Assembly (NCBI GenBank): GCA_045542595.1
Contig: JAZQLI010000040.1
Coordinates: 1-64,000 of the forward strand
Reading direction: 5' to 3'
Source of the DNA: Scatosoma sp045542595
Lineage (GTDB): Bacteria > Bacillota > Clostridia > Christensenellales > Borkfalkiaceae
Length of the DNA stretch: 64,000 nt
Position 1 is the first letter of the stretch, and every line of letters starts with the position of its first letter. Both the position numbers and the translations under genes were made by a program. The notes under the pieces were generated by a model, which ran no database searches, was not told where the DNA came from, and saw only the letters and a list, made by a program, of their open reading frames with translations. Shown here one piece after another: positions 58,636 through 64,000 of the stretch.

Positions 58636-59922
58636 ATGCCTGTTTCTGCAATACTGACGTCCGCAGGATTAGAACAATATTATCCCTACGTCCCTTTGGG
58701 CGTAGCGGCTTTTTGCGCGGTGATTTTATTGATAGCGTTCTGTGTGGGCTGTAAAAAAGGCGCTCGTCGGGTGAGTTGGGGCGGTTTCGTTTGGATGTTC
58801 GCCGCAGGGTTGTTTATCGTACTCGATAAAATAGTGTTGGTTGGGCAAAATCCTTTAGTTGATGTCTTTTCGGGGATAGGGCATTCCTTGGGCACAACTT
58901 CGGCGCAAGGCGCAAGCATTACCGCTTTTTTAAGCGCGTTTGTGCTGGCGGTTGCCTGCTGTGTGCTGGCATTGGTGCTGTACGGAATTTGCTCGCTTTT
59001 GTTCCGTCCTAAAGTAAAACGCATTAAAAAGAACGCCGATATTTATACCATTGACGAACAGGGAATTGAATACGACGAAGAATATTACGATTACGACGAT
59101 TATGAAGAGTACGAATCGCGTACTACACTCCGCCGTAAGGGCTATGGTACTCCGTCGATAATAGGTCGACTGTTGGGCGGTGTGATTTGCGTTGTCAACG
59201 CGGCAATGGTGCTCGCGGTTATTATTTTCGTGGCGTTATTCGCCATTGACGCAACGTCGTTGAAAGAAACGGCGATAGGGGTTATTTATCAAGTGCCTAT
59301 GGTGGTTACCTTGGTGGAAATTGCTGGCACATACGCGCTGGACGTGGCGTTTATCGGCATTATTATCGGGTACGCTTGTAAGGGGCAACGGCAAGGCTTT
59401 ATGGAAACGTTGCGTTCGCTCATTTCTTCGTTCGGCGGTTTGGTAGGAACGGTATTTGCGTTCTACGTGCCGTTCTCGGCGCTGGGGCAAAGCGGTTTCT
59501 TAGGGGAATACGTAACCCGTTGTGTGGGCGCGGCGAACTCGCTGTTTGGTACGTCGTTGCCGCAAGTTGCGCCCATTATCGGGCAGGTACTTGCAGGGTT
59601 GATTTTGTGCATTGCCATTATGATATTGTTAAAGCTTCTGGATACCCTTTTGAAAAAGCTGTCCGAAGCCGTTTATGCAAACGGCGTTTTGCGTGCGGTA
59701 GACGGCTCTATTGCCTGCGCTATTTATTTCGTAGTCGGCGTGGTTGTCGTTGCGTTGATTTGGGCGGTTTGGTTTGTACTCAGCTATTACGGAATTTGTA
59801 AAGCGGAGTTACTCTTTAGCGCGCAATCGTCTTTGTCCAGCGGTATGTTTAATACGTTAGACGCGTTGCTTACGCCTACGTTAGAACAAATAGAGCAATC
59901 GATTGCTGGAATGTTGGGTTAA
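58636..59922 (+). CDS. polytopic membrane protein of unknown function
   Basis: A 428-residue protein with about nine hydrophobic helices in two blocks. They are separated by an acidic, Tyr/Asp/Glu-rich cytoplasmic loop at about 130-170 (EYDEEYYDYDDYEEYESR) followed by a basic RTTLRRKGYG. The beginning (GVAAFCAVILLIAFCVGCKK, then GARRVSWGG) resembles the start of the CvpA-like protein at 37.6 kb. The later LKLLDTLLKKLSEAVYANGV also fits a CvpA-like second half. No catalytic motif is seen. Probably co-transcribed with glnS. Confidence 0.6.
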   Translation: MPVSAILTSAGLEQYYPYVPLGVAAFCAVILLIAFCVGCKKGARRVSWGGFVWMFAAGLFIVLDKIVLVGQNPLVDVFSGIGHSLGTTSAQGASITAFLSAFVLAVACCVLALVLYGICSLLFRPKVKRIKKNADIYTIDEQGIEYDEEYYDYDDYEEYESRTTLRRKGYGTPSIIGRLLGGVICVVNAAMVLAVIIFVALFAIDATSLKETAIGVIYQVPMVVTLVEIAGTYALDVAFIGIIIGYACKGQRQGFMETLRSLISSFGGLVGTVFAFYVPFSALGQSGFLGEYVTRCVGAANSLFGTSLPQVAPIIGQVLAGLILCIAIMILLKLLDTLLKKLSEAVYANGVLRAVDGSIACAIYFVVGVVVVALIWAVWFVLSYYGICKAELLFSAQSSLSSGMFNTLDALLTPTLEQIEQSIAGMLG

Positions 59923-59943
59923 GATATTGTAAACGAAAGATAG

Positions 59944-59980
59944 GGGGCAGGTATGCGTTGAACGCATACCTGCCCCTTTT
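59944..59980 (+). terminator. terminator after the glnS operon
   Basis: A 15 bp stem (GGGGCAGGTATGCGT and complement) with a 3 nt loop and TTTT. It terminates only in the plus direction. Confidence 0.9.
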
Positions 59981-60001
59981 GTTTAAGTTGTTTTAATTTG
60001 A

Positions 60002-60547
60002 TTATTCAAATTGATTCGCTAAAATATCGGCGGTTAAGCGAGCGAGATTCATATCGCTCCCGTCCATTTTTGCACCGTCTTCTTTAGACAGTACGGCAAC
60101 CGCACCCAAACAATCGCCACCCGATACGATAGGCACGATAATTTGCGCTGTAACGCCTTCTTCGCGGGAAGAAGTCAGTGGTAAAATATCGCCGCCGTCC
60201 GCAACGTTGGCAATGTAGCTGCGGCGTTCTTTTAGTATTTTTTCCATATCTTCGGATAAAGTTTTGCCGTCCAAATCTTTTTTACCGTCGCCAAAGGCGT
60301 GCAATACCCCGTCCGTATCGCAAATGACGGCAAGCTTACCGCTTAAATCGTTGAGCGAACGTGCCGTGGCTTTGCTAAAACGTTCTAACGTCGCGATAGG
60401 CGAATATTTCTTTAACATCAATTCGTCCCGTTCGGTGAATATTTCCAAAGGGTCGCCTTCTTTAATACGAAGAGTCCGTCTAATTTCTTTTGGAATCACG
60501 ACGCGCCCTAATTCATCTATTCTTCTTACAATTCCCGTTGCTTTCAT
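60002..60547 (-). CDS. spoVT: stage V sporulation protein T
   Basis: AbrB-type transcription factor that modulates sigma-G genes in the forespore. The N-terminal swapped-hairpin domain reads MKATGIVRRIDELGRVVIPK, then EIRRTLRIKEGDPLEIFTER. The C-terminal GAF-like domain (about 55-180) contains AVICDTDGVLHAFG and IIVPIVSGGDCLGAVAV. 181 aa matches SpoVT, not the shorter AbrB. A strong marker of endospore formation. Own transcript, with GGAGG before the ATG. Confidence 0.96.
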   Translation of the reverse strand: MKATGIVRRIDELGRVVIPKEIRRTLRIKEGDPLEIFTERDELMLKKYSPIATLERFSKATARSLNDLSGKLAVICDTDGVLHAFGDGKKDLDGKTLSEDMEKILKERRSYIANVADGGDILPLTSSREEGVTAQIIVPIVSGGDCLGAVAVLSKEDGAKMDGSDMNLARLTADILANQFE

Positions 60548-60659
60548 AAAAATTTCCTCCGTTTACAAATATTGTGGGAGGAAGAAAAAAAATTATACGC
60601 GGGAGAAAGGTAAGAATTTGAAAAAAATAAAATTTTTTCCGAAAGGACGATAAAATGAG

Positions 60660-60688
60660 TTGACAAATGCAACGCATTACGATATAAT
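60660..60688 (+). promoter_or_regulatory. perfect consensus promoter for tRNA-Leu
   Basis: TTGACA-N17-TATAAT, 12 bp before the mature tRNA 5' end. Confidence 0.92.
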
Positions 60689-60700
60689 AAGTGCGTTAAT

Positions 60701-60785
60701 GCGGTCGTGGCGGAACTGGCAGACGCGCAAGACTAAGGATCTTGTGGGTAACTCCATGCAGGTTCAATTCCTGTCGACCGCACCA
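60701..60785 (+). tRNA. tRNA-Leu (anticodon AAG), CCA encoded
   Basis: Acceptor GCGGTCG pairs with CGACCGC. The anticodon stem CAAGA/TCTTG encloses loop CTAAGGA, so the anticodon is AAG (60735-60737). There is a long variable arm (TGGGTAACTCCA) as in class II tRNAs, a T arm GCAGG-TTCAATT-CCTGT, and an encoded CCA. Reads CUU (and other CUN if A34 becomes inosine). A34 leucine tRNAs are uncommon in bacteria. Confidence 0.93.
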
Positions 60786-60791
60786 GCGTAA

Positions 60792-60829
60792 GGCATTTAT
60801 GCAAGAAAAGTTGCATAAATGCCGTTTTT
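60792..60829 (+). terminator. terminator after tRNA-Leu
   Basis: A 13 bp stem GGCATTTATGCAA and complement, loop GAAAAG, then GTTTTTC. Confidence 0.92.
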
Positions 60830-61018
60830 CTTTGTATTTTTGTATAAATATTCCGTCTAAAATCGTTGATTTTCACGTTTTTAGCACCGATTGGCGTGTT
60901 TTTTTGGCGTGTGAAATAGATAGAAAGACCTGTCGATGATTCCTGAAAAAACCTGTCGACTTGCGAAAAAGCGAAAATCTTTTATTTTCGGCGCTTATTT
61001 GGCGTATGTCAATTTTAA

Positions 61019-61219
61019 GGACATAAAAAACAAAACCGTTTGGCGAGTGAATTTCTCACCAAACAACGTTTTATTATTCTATTTTCCGTGTCGAATGCAA
61101 TTAGCATTATTATTACAATACTGGTTGGCGCAATATATTATAAGGAGAAAATTATACGCAAAAACATTGTAGGAATCCTATTATGTGTAGGAGCGTTAGC
61201 AATAATTAATTTTTTATAA
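61019..61219 (+). pseudogene. C-terminal remnant of an EamA/SMR-type transporter
   Basis: The 60840-61390 gap has no intact gene. In one frame, 61019-61219 encodes ASEFLTKQRFIILFSVSNAI, then SIIITILVGAIYYKEKIIRK and NIVGILLCVGALAIINFL. This is the last two helices of a drug/metabolite-transporter-like protein with the typical charged KEK turn. There is no start codon or N-terminal part; a stop at 61016-61018 closes the frame. It reads as a truncated fossil gene. The rest of the gap is AT-rich with no clear feature. Confidence 0.45.
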
Positions 61220-61310
61220 ATTGGCGGAAGCGCTAATAAAGGCTTAATTATGTGGGAACGATTATTAAATTCCGTGTATTTAATAGGAATGCAAAAATCA
61301 ATAAAAAAGC

Positions 61311-61339
61311 TTGAAAAAAGATGTGAAGTATGCTATACT
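61311..61339 (+). promoter_or_regulatory. promoter for the tandem flavodoxin-like gene
   Basis: TTGAAA-N17-TATACT, 51 bp before the ATG at 61391. Confidence 0.75.
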
Positions 61340-61390
61340 TATTATACAAATGCCGCGGCGTTTATATTTTATACCAAAAGGAATACGTAT

Positions 61391-62770
61391 ATGAAAATAG
61401 CAGTTTTAAACGGTAGCCCTAAAGGGAAATACAGCATTACGCTGCAAACGGTTTTGTATTTACAGCGAAAATTCCCCGAACACGAATTTTGTGTTTTGCA
61501 CGTTGGACAAACAATCAAGGCTTTAGAAAAAGATTTTTCCAAAGCACAAGTATTGTTGGAAAGTGCCGACGCGTTACTCTTTTCCTATCCCGTATACACC
61601 TTTTTAGCACCGTCGCAACTGCACCGTTTTATCGAGCTTGTAAAACAAAGCGGTGTCAACTTGCAAGATAAATACGCTACGCAAATTTCCACTTCCAAAC
61701 ATTTCTACGACGTTACCGCTCACAAATACGTGGAAGAGAACGCGTTAGATTTAGGTTTGCGCTACATACGCGGACTTTCCGCTGATATGGAAGACTTATT
61801 AAAAGACAAGGGCAGGGACGAAGCGGACAAGTTTTTTGAGCGGTTTTTGTGGTCGGTAAAAGAAGGAGTATATACGCAATCGAACACTCCTAAAACGGAG
61901 CAAAAATTGCGTGAGTACGCCACGACGCCCCTTGTAAACGAACAGCCAAAACGGACGGATAAAGACGTATTGATACTTACCGATTGCACGGACGAAACTG
62001 CAAGCGTACAAGCTATGATAAACCGTTTCCGTGCGGTGTTGCCCTATCAAACGCGAGTGGTAAACATTAGCGAATATCCGCTTTCGGGCGGTTGTTTGGG
62101 CTGTTTCCGTTGTGCGGTTTCGGAAAAATGCGTGTACAAAGACGGCTTTGATAAGTTCCTGCGTGAAGAAATTCAAACGGCGGACGCCATCATATATGCG
62201 TTCACTTTAACCGACCATTCTATGGGCTCGCGGTTTAAAATGTACGACGACAGGAATTTTTGTAACGGACACCGTACGGTAACGGTGGGTATGCCCGTGG
62301 GGTATCTCGTTTCGGGGGACTACGAAAAGGAGAATAACGTGCGTACGGTAATAGAAGCAAGAAGCGAAACGGGCGGCAATTTTCTTTGCGGTGTCGCAAC
62401 GGACGAAAGGAATACGGACGCGCAAATTGACGCGCTGGCAAAGAGCCTTACGTTTGCCTTGGAAACGAAACACGTAGCTCCGCAAAACTTTTGGGGCATG
62501 GGCGGAATGAAGATATTCCGCGACCTTATCTACCAAATGCGCGGAATGATGCGTGCCGACCATAAATTCTATAAAAAACAAGGCATTTACGATTTTCCGC
62601 AAAAGAAAAGACTTACTTCCTTAAAAATGTATTTAGTAGGCGCGTTGCTTTCCAACGAAAAAATTCTTGCCAAAATGGGCAACAAAATGAACGAAGGAAT
62701 GTTAGCCCCGTACAATAAACTGTTTGTAAAAATGGACAAAGATTTGCAAAAAGACAAACAAGACAAATAA
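61391..62770 (+). CDS. NAD(P)H-dependent oxidoreductase with two flavodoxin-like domains
   Basis: A 459-residue protein made of two FMN-binding folds. Domain 1 (about 1-170) starts MKIAVLNGSPKGKYSITLQT and has LLFSYPVYTFLAPSQLHRFI. Domain 2 (about 195-390) starts DVLILTDCTDETASVQAMIN and has a Cys-rich LSGGCLGCFRCAVSEKCVYK segment as in Fe-S flavoproteins, then DAIIYAFTLTDHSMGSRFK. A helical C-terminus follows. ATG 61391 was chosen by AAGGA upstream and the promoter position. Likely a quinone, flavin or metal reductase; substrate unknown. Confidence 0.8.
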   Translation: MKIAVLNGSPKGKYSITLQTVLYLQRKFPEHEFCVLHVGQTIKALEKDFSKAQVLLESADALLFSYPVYTFLAPSQLHRFIELVKQSGVNLQDKYATQISTSKHFYDVTAHKYVEENALDLGLRYIRGLSADMEDLLKDKGRDEADKFFERFLWSVKEGVYTQSNTPKTEQKLREYATTPLVNEQPKRTDKDVLILTDCTDETASVQAMINRFRAVLPYQTRVVNISEYPLSGGCLGCFRCAVSEKCVYKDGFDKFLREEIQTADAIIYAFTLTDHSMGSRFKMYDDRNFCNGHRTVTVGMPVGYLVSGDYEKENNVRTVIEARSETGGNFLCGVATDERNTDAQIDALAKSLTFALETKHVAPQNFWGMGGMKIFRDLIYQMRGMMRADHKFYKKQGIYDFPQKKRLTSLKMYLVGALLSNEKILAKMGNKMNEGMLAPYNKLFVKMDKDLQKDKQDK

Positions 62771-62774
62771 CAAT

Positions 62775-62814
62775 AAACCACTCGTCAAAAGATGACTTTG
62801 ACGAGTGGTTTTTA
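62775..62814. terminator. terminator between the flavodoxin-like and AraC genes
   Basis: A 15 bp stem AAACCACTCGTCAAA and complement with a 7 nt loop, T-rich on the right and A-rich on the left; serves both convergent genes. Confidence 0.9.
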
Positions 62815-62839
62815 TATACGAACCTATCAGATAACACTT

Positions 62840-63676
62840 TTAACCGCGTGAAAAGCTTTGCCGATAGGGCAAGGGGCGTACGCCCACCAGCTTTTTAAAC
62901 TGCGCCGAAAAATGATGCGGGTCGGAAAAATTCAGTCTGTACGCAATTTCTTCAATCGAATCTTTCGTCGTACGGAGCATAATCATAGCGATACGGATTT
63001 TCGATTGTAAAATGTATTGATGCGGCGTAATGCCGTACGTTTTTTTAAAGGTACGGATAATGTGTTCTTCCGTTACATAAAAATGCTTCGCAAGGGTAGA
63101 GAGTTTTATATTTTCCATAATATGGCTGTCTATATACAAGCGTATTTGCTCCGTTTGCCCAGCTTGCTTAGGTTCGGTTTTATGCGACGCCAAAAATTGC
63201 ACGGTTTTAAAAAAGGCAAGCGACGTTTCCCGTTCATACTCTACGGGGTCGGTGTGTTTTTTACACGCGTCTTGCAACTCGGTTAAATGGGCCAAACAGT
63301 TGGTTTGCTTAAATACCGTTTGACTGTTCAATCCGTACACGGAGAGTAAATTTTCGGCGAGTGCGCCCTTGAAATTTATCCATACCCGTACGAAACGGTT
63401 GTCGGGATTGCTGTAATAAATTTGATTTTTCCCCATCGGCAAAAGGAAAGTATCTCCGCTTTCCACCGTGTATACGTTGTCGTCGCAAAGAATAATCCCT
63501 GAGCCCGAAATAACGTATTGTAAGCACGCGATTTGCGAATGAATACGCAGCTGATAACAAGGAGTTTTATCAAACGTTTTGCCGTATTCCGTCAAATGAA
63601 AAAGGGCGTTTGGCGGCAACGCAGGCGATTGATGTATTTCCGACCGTTTCGGGGCTTCTAATTCGATTACGTTCAT
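62840..63676 (-). CDS. AraC-family transcriptional regulator
   Basis: A 278-residue regulator: an N-terminal cupin-like sensing domain (about 30-130, LQYVISGSGIILCDDNVYTV, GDTFLLPMGKNQIYYS) and a C-terminal double helix-turn-helix (about 180-275). The latter has LSTLAKHFYVTEEHIIRTFK and the second-helix signature IEEIAYRLNFSDPHHFSAQF. Such regulators usually control sugar use. The divergent aldose epimerase gene 158 bp away is the likely target. Confidence 0.93.
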   Translation of the reverse strand: MNVIELEAPKRSEIHQSPALPPNALFHLTEYGKTFDKTPCYQLRIHSQIACLQYVISGSGIILCDDNVYTVESGDTFLLPMGKNQIYYSNPDNRFVRVWINFKGALAENLLSVYGLNSQTVFKQTNCLAHLTELQDACKKHTDPVEYERETSLAFFKTVQFLASHKTEPKQAGQTEQIRLYIDSHIMENIKLSTLAKHFYVTEEHIIRTFKKTYGITPHQYILQSKIRIAMIMLRTTKDSIEEIAYRLNFSDPHHFSAQFKKLVGVRPLPYRQSFSRG

Positions 63677-63788
63677 AGTTTTTTCTCCGTTTCTATATTA
63701 TACCAAAAATAACGGCAAAAAACAAGCATATTATTTCAAAATATCAATTTTTATTCCTTTTTACCATTAAAAAGGCAGGTTTTATATA

Positions 63789-63817
63789 TTCACAAAAGTA
63801 AGCGGTTGTGATACAAT
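63789..63817 (+). promoter_or_regulatory. promoter for the aldose epimerase gene
   Basis: TTCACA-N17-TACAAT, a weak consensus match, 17 bp before the ATG. It lies in the divergent gap with the AraC gene, consistent with activator control. Confidence 0.6.
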
Positions 63818-63834
63818 ATAAAAAAGGTGCGGTT

Positions 63835-64000
63835 ATGGAAAATATCGTTTGTATAAAAGCAGGGGAATATACGGCGGAAATCAACGCTTCGCGCGGGGGG
63901 AATTGCGTGCGGTTATACCACAAGGCATATGGCGCTGAAATTTTGCGCGTGCCCAATTATTCGAAACCGTTGGATAATCCTTATTTATACGGTATGCCCG
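63835..64000 (+). CDS. aldose 1-epimerase family protein, N-terminus (cut by window end)
   Basis: The first 55 codons read MENIVCIKAGEYTAEINASR, GGNCVRLYHKAYGAEILRVP, then YLYGMP. This is the opening strand pattern of galactose-mutarotase-like enzymes (SRGG..VSL....GAEILR.P.........YLYG.P). The catalytic His and Glu lie outside the window. Ribosome binding site AAAGGTG. Divergent from the AraC regulator. Confidence 0.75.
   Translation, partial: MENIVCIKAGEYTAEINASRGGNCVRLYHKAYGAEILRVPNYSKPLDNPYLYGMP

Noticed and set aside
60742..60939. Small open frame across the tRNA-Leu and its terminator
   Set aside because: It overlaps the tRNA and terminator; chance frame.
1..64000. CRISPR arrays, rRNA genes, IS elements or prophage
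   Set aside because: No regularly spaced repeats, no rRNA sequence, no transposase or phage structural gene was found anywhere in the window; the Cas4-like gene has no cas context.

Overview
The window reads as the chromosome of an endospore-forming Bacillota, most likely class Clostridia. Evidence is a complete gerA-type germinant receptor operon (38970-42956), SpoVT (60002), a YyaC-type spore protein (36779), a SpoIVFA/SpoIVFB-like pair (6129-8037), a PdaB-like deacetylase (20239), and Bacillus/Clostridium-style synteny (tig-clpP-clpX, lon-engB, rpmH-rnpA-yidD-yidC-jag, decarboxylase-tmk, holB-ricT). Codons favour GC-rich third positions while the intergenic DNA is very AT-rich, and many promoters sit close to the TTGACA-N17-TATAAT consensus. 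The exact taxon cannot be fixed from the window alone.

Layout. 0-15.4 kb: protein quality control (trigger factor, ClpP, ClpX, Lon, FtsH), RNase G, the SpoIVF-like pair, an ECF sigma factor with a small membrane partner, EngB, and a stand-alone Cas4-like nuclease. 15.4-16.1 kb: a structured leader RNA ending in a UUCG terminator directly in front of a frameshifted Rho-N-like gene. 16.1-21 kb: an XRE membrane regulator, a Wzz/BY-kinase pair with no polysaccharide genes beside it, a double-OB SSB-like protein and the deacetylase. 21-28.6 kb (plus strand): Lrp regulator with aminotransferase, greA-lysS, a decarboxylase and tmk.

28.7-39 kb is the replication-origin neighbourhood. A ParB-like protein and rsmG point left. 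A 480 bp gap holds DnaA boxes, a DnaA-trio-like CTA repeat and an AT-rich stretch. Then a SLOG/DUF1273 gene, dnaN, rpmH, rnpA, yidD, yidC and jag point right. dnaA is not at its usual place. A second, denser set of DnaA boxes fills the 600 bp gap between two convergent genes at 38.4-38.97 kb. queT with a preQ1-riboswitch-like leader and yyaC lie between the two clusters.

39-64 kb: the gerA operon, trmN6-rsmI, a YugP peptidase, a two-gene XRE/DUF6809 cassette flanked by direct repeats, GAPDH, holB-ricT, a GH2 glycosidase with an MFS transporter, glyQS, fhs followed by a 127 bp imperfect palindrome, glnS, SpoVT, a tRNA-Leu(AAG), a transporter remnant, a tandem flavodoxin-like reductase, and an AraC regulator divergent from an aldose-epimerase gene cut by the window end.

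The best candidates for something undescribed are the origin arrangement without dnaA and with two box clusters, the leader-RNA/attenuator in front of the Rho-N-like gene, and the compact XRE/DUF6809 switch whose operator exactly fills the 17 bp promoter spacer. No CRISPR array, rRNA, IS element or prophage was seen.
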